A model generated the notes under the pieces. It was not told where the DNA came from. It saw only the letters and a program-made list of their open reading frames with translations, and did not search any database. 64,000 bases of DNA from Tepidanaerobacteraceae bacterium (GTDB lineage: Bacteria > Bacillota > Thermosediminibacteria > Thermosediminibacterales > Tepidanaerobacteraceae), in the NCBI GenBank assembly GCA_024655905.1, contig JANLFP010000005.1:1-64000 (forward strand), in the 5' to 3' direction. Shown piece by piece: positions 40,181-49,188 of this stretch. The position numbers and the translations under genes were made by a program. Each line of letters starts with the position of its first letter. The first letter of the stretch is position 1.

Positions 40181-41200
40181 TTAACCGGCCTCTTCTATTT
40201 CCTGTGTGAAGAAACCATCAAAAATTGCTCTGACTGCCGGTCGGACATGGTCTCCCTCAACCTCGGCGCAAAACATGTTAGACATGATTTTCCTGCTTTT
40301 TACGGGGATGCCTGCCGCTGACAGCAGAGACTCTATCCTGGCGCTTATAGCGCCGGCGTTCACTGCGGCATCGCACTCGTTATATACCACCGATACTGCA
40401 GAAATTCCATTTTCCATGTCTTTGACGGATATGCCCGAAACCGGGTAATCGTTTCCCTTCGGGCCCACCAGAGTTCCATCCCCATCGTCGAAAGTGGATT
40501 TTATTCTGAAAGGCATGTTGAAATTCATGGCAGCTTTTACCGCCCTGGGATGTATGACTTTTGCACCGTTTTCCGCCAGAGTGAGCATTTCGCCGAAGGA
40601 TATGCATGTTAAAAAAGGAGCCTCCGGGATAATGCGCGGGTCCGTCACTGCAACCCCCGGTACATCTGTGTATATCTCCACCAGATCCGCCCGTAGATAG
40701 CCTCCCAGCACCACAGCGGTGGTGTCGCTGCCTCCACGCCCCAGCGTGGTTATTTCGCCCTTTTCGGTTCGGCCCTGAAAACCGGCCACCACCACCACTT
40801 TGCCTTCTCTTAGCTTTCCAAGCACGGGTTCCGGATCGATGTCGATAATATCGGCATTGCCGAACTCCCCGGTAGTCAGTATCCCTGCCTGAAATCCGGT
40901 CATAGCTTCCGCAGGCATACCGGCCGCCTCAATATTTGCAGCCATGACGGCCGAAGAAATAATTTCTCCGCATGCCATTATAAGATCTCTCTTCTTCAGA
41001 CATTCGGGCCCGCCCTGAGCCTGGAGAAGTTGTATCAGGGTATCCGTGGCGTAAGGATCTCCCTTCCTCCCCATGGCCGATACCACTACCACCACGTCGT
41101 TGCCTTCATTTCTCGCTTTTAAAATATGTTTTAAAGCCGCTTTTCGATTTTCTAAAGTCCTTACGGATGTACCGCCGAATTTCTGTACTACAATAGCCAT
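40181..41200 (-). CDS. dapG: Aspartate kinase, short form
   Basis: Phosphorylates aspartate in the first step of the lysine/threonine/methionine pathway. Motifs: VVQKFGGTSVRT for ATP and aspartate binding, LGRGGSDTTAVVLGGYL, and the VKVIHPRAVKAA segment. The start is ATG 41200, six nt after AGGAGG, giving 339 residues. Typical class enzymes are about 400 residues with two C-terminal ACT domains. Here only about 95 residues follow the catalytic domain, so one ACT domain seems shortened or missing and feedback control may differ. It is 30 bp downstream of the second asd gene and likely cotranscribed. Confidence 0.88.
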   Translation of the reverse strand: MAIVVQKFGGTSVRTLENRKAALKHILKARNEGNDVVVVVSAMGRKGDPYATDTLIQLLQAQGGPECLKKRDLIMACGEIISSAVMAANIEAAGMPAEAMTGFQAGILTTGEFGNADIIDIDPEPVLGKLREGKVVVVAGFQGRTEKGEITTLGRGGSDTTAVVLGGYLRADLVEIYTDVPGVAVTDPRIIPEAPFLTCISFGEMLTLAENGAKVIHPRAVKAAMNFNMPFRIKSTFDDGDGTLVGPKGNDYPVSGISVKDMENGISAVSVVYNECDAAVNAGAISARIESLLSAAGIPVKSRKIMSNMFCAEVEGDHVRPAVRAIFDGFFTQEIEEAG

Positions 41201-41230
41201 TATTTTCCTCCTTTTCTTCAAGATAAGAAT

Positions 41231-42244
41231 TCAAATCAGGCCCATCTTTACAAGAGTTTCGGCAATTTGAACCGCATTGAGCGCAGCGCCCTTCCTCAGA
41301 TTGTCCGCCACCACCCACATATTGAGGCCGTTTTCTATGGAAATATCTTCCCTGATCCTGCCCACGTAGACATCATCCGTGCCGATAAGTTCTGCAGCTA
41401 GCGGATAGAGATTTGCGGAAGGGTCATCCATTACTTTTATTCCCGGCGCCTTCTCCAGGATTTGTCGCGCTTCCGCCGCGCTCGCATGCCTTTCGGTCTG
41501 TATGTTGATGGCCTCCGAATGGCATCGCATGACGGGGATACGTACTGCGGTTGGACATACGGCTATGCTGTCATCATGAAGCATTTTACGGGTTTCGTTC
41601 ACCATTTTCATTTCTTCTCTGCTGTAGCCGTTTTCCAGAAATATGTCTATGTGGGGCAGGGCGTTAAAAGCAATCTGATGGGGATAAACCGAAACTTCCA
41701 GCGGTCTTTTCTCCGCAAAGGCCCGGATTTGGCCTTCCAGTTCTGCAATGCCCGCAAGGCCCGTGCCCGAAACGGCCTGATAAGTGGAAACCACGATTCT
41801 TTTTATCCTGAAGCAATCATGCAGAGGCTTTAGAGCCACCAGCATCTGGATGGTGGAGCAGTTGGGGTTTGCTATAATATTCCGGTGCCATCTGAGGTCT
41901 TCCGGATTAACCTCCGGAATTACCAGCGGCACATTCGGATCCATTCTAAAGGCATTGCTGTTGTCGATAACCACGCATCCTTCGGCTGCAGCCACCGGTG
42001 AAAGCTTGAGGCTGGCGGCTTCACCGGCGGAAAAAAGCGCCACGTCCAGGTCCTTGAAAGCACCCTCCCGTGCCGTTCTCACTTTGACACTTTCACCCCG
42101 GAACACGATTTCTCTGCCTTCATTTTCGGCTGTGTCAAGCGGCACTATTTTTTCTACGGGAAAATCTCTCTGCTCAAGCGTTTTGAGCATTTCGGCTCCT
42201 ACCGCCCCCAGGGCCCCGACAACACCCACGCGATATTTTTTCAT
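41231..42244 (-). CDS. asd: Aspartate-semialdehyde dehydrogenase (second of two)
   Basis: A 337-residue paralogue of the gene at 37195-38208, with VGVVGALGAVGAEMLKTL, the catalytic Cys in NPNCSTIQML and His in RCHSEAINIQ. The start is ATG 42244, seven nt after GGGAGG; the open frame to 42406 reads into non-coding sequence. The two copies differ throughout, so the duplication is old. It forms a pair with the aspartate kinase gene. Upstream, 42245-42530 shows no gene. Confidence 0.93.
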   Translation of the reverse strand: MKKYRVGVVGALGAVGAEMLKTLEQRDFPVEKIVPLDTAENEGREIVFRGESVKVRTAREGAFKDLDVALFSAGEAASLKLSPVAAAEGCVVIDNSNAFRMDPNVPLVIPEVNPEDLRWHRNIIANPNCSTIQMLVALKPLHDCFRIKRIVVSTYQAVSGTGLAGIAELEGQIRAFAEKRPLEVSVYPHQIAFNALPHIDIFLENGYSREEMKMVNETRKMLHDDSIAVCPTAVRIPVMRCHSEAINIQTERHASAAEARQILEKAPGIKVMDDPSANLYPLAAELIGTDDVYVGRIREDISIENGLNMWVVADNLRKGAALNAVQIAETLVKMGLI

Positions 42245-42530
42245 ACATGTTCCTCCCAAAAATTTATTTTTAAAACTGCCCGGATATAACCGGAAAATAT
42301 GATTAAACAATTCGTAATCTGCTGGCGCGACTTTTAAAAGAGGAACATCAGCAATATATATTCGACACACCCTTTGCCAAGTCCTCTTTCTGAAAAATAA
42401 TCGCAATCAGCTCCGGGGATGTAAACTTTTTTTACATTGCGAAAACCAATATGAATCAAAGGCATGCACCCAATGAGAGAGCTTTTTTGTGATTATATTT
42501 CGAAACGCTTCTTTGGTCAATAATAAATAT

Positions 42531-42576
42531 TAAAAAAAATGCTCAAACACTTCACGTTAAAAGGCTTGAGCATTTC
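42531..42576 (-). terminator. Terminator of the aromatic amino acid operon
   Basis: AAATGCTCAA and TTGAGCATTT pair around a 19-nt loop, with eight Ts on the minus strand. It closes the pheA-aroF-tyrA-aroA transcript. Confidence 0.85.
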
Positions 42577-42656
42577 TATTTTTTTTATATAATTTTTATA
42601 ATAATGCAAAAGCTATAGATTATTGACTTTTGTGCCGGTCTTGCCCGGCATAGAGG

Positions 42657-44015
42657 TTAGTCGCCGAATTTGTTTAATTCTGCCAGTGCATCGAAAAATC
42701 CGGGATATGAGATTTTCACGCAGTCCACATCATTTATTATGGTTTCGCCTTCGGCTCCAAGTGCAGCTATGGCGAGCGACATGGCTATACGATGGTCGCC
42801 GAAGCTGTTCACCCTGCCGCCCTTCAGTCGGTTCGTCCCTTGTATTTCCATTCCGTCAGCGGTTTCCTTTATACGCGCTCCAAGCCCGGAGAGCCCTTCC
42901 ACCATGGCAGCTATCCTGTTGCTTTCTTTAACCCTGAGCTCGGCTGCATCTCGAATTACGGTAGTGCCCCGCGCAGAAGCCGCTGCCACGGCAAGAATCG
43001 GAATTTCATCTATGATGCGGGGGATGATGGCTCCTCCTACTTCAATGCCTTTTAGCCCGCTGCTTTTCGCCTTAATATCGGCCACCGCCTCTCCATTTAT
43101 CGTCCGTTCATTTAAAATCTGAATATCCGCTCCCATCAGCCTAAGGGCATCGATTATACCGGTCCGGGTGGGATTAATCCCCACATTTTCAATAATCACT
43201 TCCGAATCCGGCAATATGCAGGCTGCTGCCAAGAAAAACGCCGCCGAAGATATGTCGCCCGGCACCCTTATCTTACGGGCCGTCAGCCGCTCTACGGGCG
43301 TCAATCTGATTTTGTTGCTTTCACGGCAAATATCAGCACCAAAGGCCTTCATCATTATTTCGGTATGGTCCCTCGATTTTTCCGGTTCTTCTATGATAGT
43401 CGATCCTTCCGCGTAGAGACCGGCCAGAAGCAGGGCTGATTTCACCTGGGCGCTTGCAATCGGAAGTTTGTATTCTATGCCTTTCAGCCTTCCTCCCCTT
43501 ATTTTCAAAGGAGCTCTGCTCCCGCCATCCGCACCGTCGATGCTGGCTCCCATCAGTTTCAGGGGCCATGTCACCCTCCCCATTGGCCTTTTTTTTATTG
43601 ATTCATCCCCCGTTATTTCCGTCTCGAAGTCCTGCCCTGCCAGGATGCCCGAAAGAAGCCTTATGGTGGTGCCTGAATTGCCGACGCAAAGGGGGCCGTC
43701 CGGTTTTTTAAGGCCATAAAGACCCCTGCCGAAAATTTTCACCACTGCACTTTCCGGCCGGGAATCGAAGCCTTCACATCCCGGTTCCTCTCCATCGATG
43801 CGACCTTTATTTTCATAGGTTATCTCTATCTCGACACCCATTTTTCTGAAACAGTCAATGGTGGAAAGGCAATCTTCCGCCATCAAAAAACCTTCTATTT
43901 CTGTAATGCCATCGGCGATGGCCCCGAGCATTGCAGCACGGTGCGAAATGGATTTGTCGCCGGGCACCGATATGCTGCCTCTAATGCTTTGGATTCCCCT
44001 CAATATTTTATCCAC
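42657..44015 (-). CDS. aroA: 3-phosphoshikimate 1-carboxyvinyltransferase (EPSP synthase)
   Basis: Joins phosphoenolpyruvate to shikimate-3-phosphate. Motifs: [14 protein letters not shown] near the N-terminus, [13 protein letters not shown] near 110 and the C-terminal [17 protein letters not shown]. The start is GTG 44015, five nt after GGGGGTG, giving 452 residues, slightly longer than the common 430; there is a Gly-rich insertion (EGREEPGCEG type) in the first domain around residue 70. It begins 4 bp after the tyrA stop and is the last gene of the operon. Confidence 0.95.
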   Translation of the reverse strand: MDKILRGIQSIRGSISVPGDKSISHRAAMLGAIADGITEIEGFLMAEDCLSTIDCFRKMGVEIEITYENKGRIDGEEPGCEGFDSRPESAVVKIFGRGLYGLKKPDGPLCVGNSGTTIRLLSGILAGQDFETEITGDESIKKRPMGRVTWPLKLMGASIDGADGGSRAPLKIRGGRLKGIEYKLPIASAQVKSALLLAGLYAEGSTIIEEPEKSRDHTEIMMKAFGADICRESNKIRLTPVERLTARKIRVPGDISSAAFFLAAACILPDSEVIIENVGINPTRTGIIDALRLMGADIQILNERTINGEAVADIKAKSSGLKGIEVGGAIIPRIIDEIPILAVAAASARGTTVIRDAAELRVKESNRIAAMVEGLSGLGARIKETADGMEIQGTNRLKGGRVNSFGDHRIAMSLAIAALGAEGETIINDVDCVKISYPGFFDALAELNKFGD

Positions 44016-44019
44016 GGCT

Positions 44020-44907
44020 TCACCCCCTGCTTTTATACGCCTTGGCATTCTGAAATCTTTCTATAATTGTATTGCCTTCGGAAGATGCTATTGCTGCTTC
44101 CAAATACAGGAGCTGTTCTTTGAAGGCTGATATCAGCGGCAGTATTTCGTCTTTATTGCAAATGAGTATATCCTTCCACATGAAGGCATTGGAACCGGCT
44201 ATGCGCGTTGTATCGCGCCAACCCCCTCCTGCCAGTTCCATGATGCGGTCTTTCGGGCATGACCCGGACACCGCATTTACCAGGGTAGTGGATACGAGCT
44301 GGGGCAAATGGCTTGCTGCAGCAGCCATTCTGTCATGCTCTTCCGGAGACATTATTACGGGCTTTGCACCCATAGCGGTCACCAGTTTTATTACGGTCCA
44401 CACAGCTTCTGCATGGGTGCGGTCAGTAGGGGTAATTACATACGGTGCTCCCACGAAAAGGTCTTCCCTGGCCCATTGAAAGCCGGAATTTTCAGAGCCT
44501 GCCATGGGATGGCCGCCTACAAAAAATATGCTGTCAGGCAAAGCGTTCTCTATTTCATGGACGATGATTTTTTTTACGCTTCCGGTGTCGGTAATTATCG
44601 CATTTTGAGGCAAATATCCCGCAATAATCCTGATAGCGTCAACAATGCAGCATACCGGGAGCGATACGAAAACTATATCCGCATCGGCAAAAATATGCGG
44701 TATGGCCGTTTTATCGGCCATACCTTTCATATCGAATCTATAACCTTCTATCCCTTTTTGTCGAGCCATTTCCAATGCATTTTCATCCGAATCCAGCCCA
44801 ATCACAGCAAAGCCATTATTCTTTAATGCCATTGCGATGGAGCCCCCTATAAGCCCAAGCCCTGCAACTATCGCTTTCCTATGAGCGTTTTCCCGCATTT
44901 GCTTCAT
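44020..44907 (-). CDS. tyrA: Prephenate dehydrogenase
   Basis: NAD-dependent step to 4-hydroxyphenylpyruvate for tyrosine. The N-terminal Rossmann motif is [18 protein letters not shown], the catalytic His is in [14 protein letters not shown], and the helical dimer domain follows. No ACT domain is present, so Tyr feedback must act elsewhere. I favour ATG 44907 (eight nt after GGGGG), giving 295 residues; ATG 44922 and 44898 are alternatives. It lies between aroF and aroA in the operon. Confidence 0.93.
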   Translation of the reverse strand: MKQMRENAHRKAIVAGLGLIGGSIAMALKNNGFAVIGLDSDENALEMARQKGIEGYRFDMKGMADKTAIPHIFADADIVFVSLPVCCIVDAIRIIAGYLPQNAIITDTGSVKKIIVHEIENALPDSIFFVGGHPMAGSENSGFQWAREDLFVGAPYVITPTDRTHAEAVWTVIKLVTAMGAKPVIMSPEEHDRMAAAASHLPQLVSTTLVNAVSGSCPKDRIMELAGGGWRDTTRIAGSNAFMWKDILICNKDEILPLISAFKEQLLYLEAAIASSEGNTIIERFQNAKAYKSRG

Positions 44908-44940
44908 TTGCAATACCCCCATATGCCACCATGCATTTTT

Positions 44941-45966
44941 TCAATTTTCAATCCTGAAGCTTCTCCCAACTATTGCCGCGGTTTGTTTCAGCTCTCTGCT
45001 CAAAGCCATGAGATTTTCGGGGTTCAGAGACTGCGGCCCGTCGGAAAGAGCCTGTTTTGGATTCGGGTGAACCTCTATTATAAGTCCGTCGGCTCCAACA
45101 GCCACGGCTCCGCGCGAGAGCGGAACCACCCAGCGCCAGTTGCCGGCGGCATGGCTGGGATCCACTATTACGGGAAGGTGGCTCAGGTGCTTTACAATGG
45201 GAACCGAACTCAAATCCAGCGTGTTTCTGGTCATGGTCTCAAAAGTCCTAATGCCCCGCTCGCAAAGTATTACGTTGAAATTACCTTCATTCATGATGTA
45301 TTCGGCGGCATTCAGCCATTCCTCAATGGTCGAAGAAAGGCCGCGCTTCAACATTACGGGTTTATCCGTCTTGCCCACCACTTTCAGCAGTGGAAAGTTC
45401 TGCATGTTTCTTGCCCCTATTTGCAGTATATCGGCATATTGGGCCACAAGGCCCACAGTCTCGGTATCCATTACTTCGGTTATCACAGCAAGGCCAGTTT
45501 TCTCGCGAGCCTCAGCCAAAATCTCCAGCCCCTTTTCTCCAAGCCCCTGGAAGGAATAGGGGGAGGTTCTAGGTTTGAAAGCCCCTCCGCGCAGTATTCT
45601 CGCTCCAGCCTTTTTTACAATTTCCGCCGTTTCCAGAAGCTGCTCCCGGCTTTCTATGGCACACGGCCCCGCCATCAGGACCACATCATTGCCGCCTATT
45701 TCAACGTCCTTCACCTTTATCACCGAAGACTCCGGATGAAAACTCCGGCTAGCCAGCTTATACGGCTCCATAATCGGTACCGTTTTCTCAACGCCGTCCA
45801 TCAGCTCTATGGGTTTTTCCGCCAATTTGCGCCTGTCGCCGATGACGCCGATGATGGTCACATCTTCGCCCTTCGATATGTGAACCCCAAGTCCCGCATT
45901 TTTTATCACCTCACACACATTTTCAATATCTTCCGGAGTTGCTTTTTTTTCCATTACAATTATCAT
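44941..45966 (-). CDS. aroF: DAHP synthase, type I-beta
   Basis: Makes 3-deoxy-arabino-heptulosonate-7-phosphate, the entry to aromatic synthesis. The 341-residue protein has an N-terminal ferredoxin-like regulatory domain ([20 protein letters not shown]) and a TIM barrel with [31 protein letters not shown] and [12 protein letters not shown]. The regulatory domain in this type usually mediates Tyr or Phe inhibition. Start ATG 45966, eight nt after GAGGAGG; the frame to 45987 lacks a ribosome site. It is 62 bp after pheA. Confidence 0.95.
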   Translation of the reverse strand: MIIVMEKKATPEDIENVCEVIKNAGLGVHISKGEDVTIIGVIGDRRKLAEKPIELMDGVEKTVPIMEPYKLASRSFHPESSVIKVKDVEIGGNDVVLMAGPCAIESREQLLETAEIVKKAGARILRGGAFKPRTSPYSFQGLGEKGLEILAEAREKTGLAVITEVMDTETVGLVAQYADILQIGARNMQNFPLLKVVGKTDKPVMLKRGLSSTIEEWLNAAEYIMNEGNFNVILCERGIRTFETMTRNTLDLSSVPIVKHLSHLPVIVDPSHAAGNWRWVVPLSRGAVAVGADGLIIEVHPNPKQALSDGPQSLNPENLMALSRELKQTAAIVGRSFRIEN

Positions 45967-46028
45967 TGTTGATTCCTCCTCAACCATGCTACATAATTTT
46001 AAAATGAAATCACTGCCATCCTACCATC

Positions 46029-47009
46029 CTACACTAATTCTTCTCCCCCCGCAGGGGGATAAGCCTTCCTCACCGGCATGGTGATAAGTTTTTCATAAAC
46101 ATCTCGCTTTTTCAACAAATGGTCAGACGCCATTTTTTCATCCCTTTTGCCGCATAAAGCAGAATCGCAAAACGCGGGGTATGACCCGAGCAGCTTGATA
46201 AATCCTGCATGCTGTTTTAAGGTTTCCAGAGCATGTTTCAATACCCCATCTTCCCTGTGTCCCTCCACTTCAATGAAGAATACATATTCCCCCAGCATTC
46301 TTTTTGACGGTCTTGACTCAATCTTCGTCAGATTCAAATTTCTTTGCGCGAACACCCCAAGGCTTCGAAAAAGGCTTCCGGGCCTGTTCTCTGTGGAAAA
46401 TGCCAGGGCGGTCTTGTCTCTGCCCGTTCTGGCCGCGTCATTTGCCGAAAGCACATAAAATCTAGTCAGATTGTTTTTTTGACCCTGTATATCCTCTGCC
46501 AGTATCTTCAAGCCGTATATTTCTGCCAGGCGACGGCTCCCAACGGCTGCAACGCTTTTGCCACGCTCGGCCACCATCTTTGCGGCTTCGGCAGTGCTTA
46601 GAGTCTCATTTGCTTTGGCCTGCGGCAATCTGTCATTTATAAATCTTATGCTCTGATAAAGCGCCTGGGGATGCGAAAATATTTCCTCCACATTTTCAAG
46701 AGGCATATTCTCTTTTGCCAGCAGGCATTGCCTGATGGGAATTACCAATTCGCCTTTAACCATTACGTTTGCTTCGTGTATCAGCATGTCTACGGTTATA
46801 TTCACGGAACCTTCCAGGGAATTTTCCACCGGCACCACTGCCTCATCCAAATCCCCTGCATCAAGAGCGTTTATGAGCTTCGGAATTGAAGAATGCTCAA
46901 CTCTGGTATATTCATTTATTGTATCACTTTTTTGTGTTTCAATCCACATTTCCATGGCCTCTTCTGTAAAAGTTCCCCGGGGCCCCAAATATCCGATTTT
47001 TATGGTCAT
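46029..47009 (-). CDS. pheA: Prephenate dehydratase with ACT domain
   Basis: Converts prephenate to phenylpyruvate. The start is ATG 47009 (MTIKIGYLGPRGTFTEEAME), five nt after AGGAGGG; the long frame to 47189 runs back into the T-box leader. Residues 1-190 form the PDT catalytic domain (NSLEGSVNITVDML; the substrate motif NNLTRFYVL). Residues about 200-280 form the ACT domain with ENRPGSLFRSLGVFAQRNLN and ESRPSK, the Phe-binding signature. A tail of about 40 residues has no counterpart in short enzymes. First gene of the Phe T-box operon. Confidence 0.95.
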   Translation of the reverse strand: MTIKIGYLGPRGTFTEEAMEMWIETQKSDTINEYTRVEHSSIPKLINALDAGDLDEAVVPVENSLEGSVNITVDMLIHEANVMVKGELVIPIRQCLLAKENMPLENVEEIFSHPQALYQSIRFINDRLPQAKANETLSTAEAAKMVAERGKSVAAVGSRRLAEIYGLKILAEDIQGQKNNLTRFYVLSANDAARTGRDKTALAFSTENRPGSLFRSLGVFAQRNLNLTKIESRPSKRMLGEYVFFIEVEGHREDGVLKHALETLKQHAGFIKLLGSYPAFCDSALCGKRDEKMASDHLLKKRDVYEKLITMPVRKAYPPAGGEELV

Positions 47010-47084
47010 GGCATCCCTCCTTCTTATTCTGTTTTGTATCATGGCAATCGCTTTGAAAAACACAAGCCGGCCTGCATTTATATA

Positions 47085-47385
47085 TAAAAAACCCCTCGCC
47101 CAGCAAAGGGGCGAGAGGTTATGATTTCCCGCGGTACCACCCAAATTGACCTGCAACAAACAGGCCCTCTCATAAAGGGTACGAGACATAAAATGCCTTT
47201 ATACCCCCTTCCTTTTCACGGTGGAAGCTTCCGGTCACGCCTAATAGCTTTCGGGAAATATCCCGCGCATTCAGGTGACAGCTCCAGGGGGAACTTCAAA
47301 GGATTCCTTCATACCGGCTTTCACCTTCCCGGCTCGCTTTAAATCCGATAATCCATCTACTTTCCCCTGTCATGGCTGTTGAGCT
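47085..47385 (-). promoter_or_regulatory. T-box leader, probably tRNA-Phe specific
   Basis: The minus strand shows the T-box core GGGTGGTACCGCG (47128-47142 region), an intrinsic terminator (CCTCTCGCCC/GGGCGAGGGG with six Ts) and a long stem I with AGTAGA and GGTGAAAGCC. In the specifier loop the stretch TTTGAAGTTCCCCC places TTC, a Phe codon, after GAAG. Uncharged tRNA-Phe would stabilise the antiterminator and switch on pheA-aroF-tyrA-aroA. Specifier identity agrees with the first gene but should be confirmed by alignment. Confidence 0.92.
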
Positions 47386-47406
47386 AATTTCGTATTGATT
47401 GGTAAA

Positions 47407-47436
47407 ATTATAAACCATGGATAAGTTGTTTGTCAA
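47407..47436 (-). promoter_or_regulatory. Promoter of the T-box operon
   Basis: TTGACA (47431-47436), 18-nt spacer, TATAAT (47407-47412) on the minus strand; both hexamers match consensus. Confidence 0.85.
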
Positions 47437-47465
47437 TAGGAGAATTTTAAAAAACCCAGCAATGG

Positions 47466-47966
47466 CTATCTGTATTCTCCGGCCAGTTCCGCATACTCAA
47501 CCGCCCGGTTTTTTGCCATTTGTCTGTATTCATCAGATAGCTCTTTCACCGCTTTTGCCGGAACTCCCACAGCCAGGGTGTGCGGAGGTATTTCTTTTTT
47601 CTCGGTGACCAGGGCTCCGGCTCCCACGAGCGCTCCTTCGCCTATTATCGCCCCATCCAGGATTATGGCTCCCATGCCGATAAAGGCGTTGTCCTTTATG
47701 ATGCAGCCATGAATGATGGCTCCATGGCCGATTGTGACATTATTTCCTATGATGGTGGGGTATTCTCCGGCCACATGCACAATAGTGCCATCCTGAATAT
47801 TGGTGCAGGACCCTATTTCTATCCTGTTTACATCCCCCCGCAGCACCGCGTGATGCCATATGCTGGAATTTTCCCCCACGGTCACATCTCCGATCACGTC
47901 GGCAGAAGGTGCAATAAAAGCCGTTTCGTGAATCTTTGGATTCTTGTCCTTGAAGTTTGCTATCAT
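47466..47966 (-). CDS. Gamma-carbonic anhydrase-like hexapeptide-repeat protein
   Basis: A 166-residue left-handed beta-helix protein of the YrdA/PaaY/gamma-CA group. Hexapeptide repeats run from APSADVIGDVTVGENSSIWH onward. His residues in the usual metal positions are in IVHVAG, TIGHGAIIHGC, matching the zinc ligands of the family. A trimer is expected. Start ATG 47966, nine nt after GGAGGG. It lies 19 bp after the PHP gene on the same strand. Whether it hydrates CO2 or transfers acyl groups cannot be told from sequence alone; a role with CO2 would fit an acetogen. Confidence 0.8.
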   Translation of the reverse strand: MIANFKDKNPKIHETAFIAPSADVIGDVTVGENSSIWHHAVLRGDVNRIEIGSCTNIQDGTIVHVAGEYPTIIGNNVTIGHGAIIHGCIIKDNAFIGMGAIILDGAIIGEGALVGAGALVTEKKEIPPHTLAVGVPAKAVKELSDEYRQMAKNRAVEYAELAGEYR

Positions 47967-47985
47967 AGAATTAATCCCTCCATAA

Positions 47986-48846
47986 TCATATATGAATTCC
48001 ATCAAGTTTTAACTGTGATAAGCGTACATCGGGATGTCCAAGATGCCTGCCTACTACAAATTCTCCGTGGCAATCCGAGCCGCCTGTCACCAATAAATTT
48101 TTCGATTGGCATATTTCAAGACAGTATCGGGTAATTTCCGGACTATTCTCCGGATGATAGCATTCTATGCCCCTTATCCCTTCGCCAATCATAAACGCAA
48201 TTAAATCCTTATAACCGCCATTATAAAATCCTGCGCCCGGATGTGCCAGTATTGATACTCCTCCTGCCATGTGAATAGTTTTTATAACTTCATCGGGCGG
48301 AGCAAATATGAGTTTCTCAAAAGGATTGCCCCAGCCTTCGAATAGGCTGAAAAAGTCTTTATAACTCGTGCAAAGTTTTTTATCGATCAAGTAGTTTAGC
48401 GCTTTCCAGCCGCCTCTAGCCGGGTTATTGACATATTCCTTATATTCATCAAAGGATACCTGCGGAAATTTGCCTTCAAGAAATTTTATGCTCTCATCAT
48501 CTTTTGCTTCAGTCAATTCCCTGTTTTTTTTCAAGAGCATCTGCAATTCCTTGTTTCCGGGATCGATTCCCAAACCAAGTATATGGTAATTTCGTCCGCT
48601 GCAAGTTGCGTTAATCTCGACTCCGGCAATAAATTTAAGGCCTCGCTCTCTGGCTGCGGAAGCAACCTGCGCCAGGTTTTCCGTAGTATCATGGTCCGTT
48701 ACGGCAAATATTTCTATTCCTGCACCCAGCATGTTTTCCACCAGTTTTTCGGGTGGCCAGGTGCCGTCAGAAGCCGTCGTATGAACGTGCAAATCCACTT
48801 TAATATTATCCGTATTCTTATTTTCAAATAACGGACTGTCTATCAT
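47986..48846 (-). CDS. PHP-domain metal-dependent phosphoesterase
   Basis: A 286-residue TIM-barrel-like PHP protein. Metal ligands: DLHVHTTASDG at the N-terminus, AVTDHDTTEN, the Glu in FIAGVEINAT, ILAHPGAGF and TGGSDCHGE. Proteins like this (YciV/RnaseAM or 3',5'-nucleotide bisphosphate phosphatase) remove phosphates from nucleotides or 5' ends of RNA. Start ATG 48846 after GGGAG. The exact substrate is unresolved. It is cotranscribed with the gamma-CA gene. Confidence 0.85.
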   Translation of the reverse strand: MIDSPLFENKNTDNIKVDLHVHTTASDGTWPPEKLVENMLGAGIEIFAVTDHDTTENLAQVASAARERGLKFIAGVEINATCSGRNYHILGLGIDPGNKELQMLLKKNRELTEAKDDESIKFLEGKFPQVSFDEYKEYVNNPARGGWKALNYLIDKKLCTSYKDFFSLFEGWGNPFEKLIFAPPDEVIKTIHMAGGVSILAHPGAGFYNGGYKDLIAFMIGEGIRGIECYHPENSPEITRYCLEICQSKNLLVTGGSDCHGEFVVGRHLGHPDVRLSQLKLDGIHI

Positions 48847-49188
48847 TCGTTACTCCCTTTCTTAAGTTTTGTTATGATTCTCTAAATGGTTTAATTCAAC
48901 TTATTTTTGCATATTCCTTCTTTAATACGTTTAATTTTTGATATAAGATTTTTTATGTTTCCAGCAGATTCCATGGAACTTTTTTTGATTTTTTTCGTCT
49001 ATAATTATTGGGATAGAAATTTCCAGAAGTTTTCATCTCTGGAAGGAAGGATTTGCGGTTTTTATTGCGAATAGTATAATTAGCCGGGGGGATCGCACCA
49101 AAGAGGAGGGGTAAAATTACGGGTCATAATCCCGATTATTGCTGCTTTCAACAAAAAACAAAGATACACATATGGAGGGAATAATTAC
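48847..49188. other. 342-bp divergent region, no gene
   Basis: It lies between the PHP gene (minus) and the large secreted-protein gene (plus). A hairpin (TTCCAGA/TCTGGAA) sits at 49020-49043, and 49085-49120 has the purine-rich GCCGGGGGGATC and AGAGGAGGGG stretches. A frame without a start codon runs in phase into the next gene. I see no recognisable riboswitch. Confidence 0.5.

Noticed and set aside
44881-45972. A 363-codon + strand open frame opposite aroF
   Set aside because: It is the antisense of a complete, motif-bearing aroF. It has no ribosome site and its composition follows the codon pattern of the real gene.
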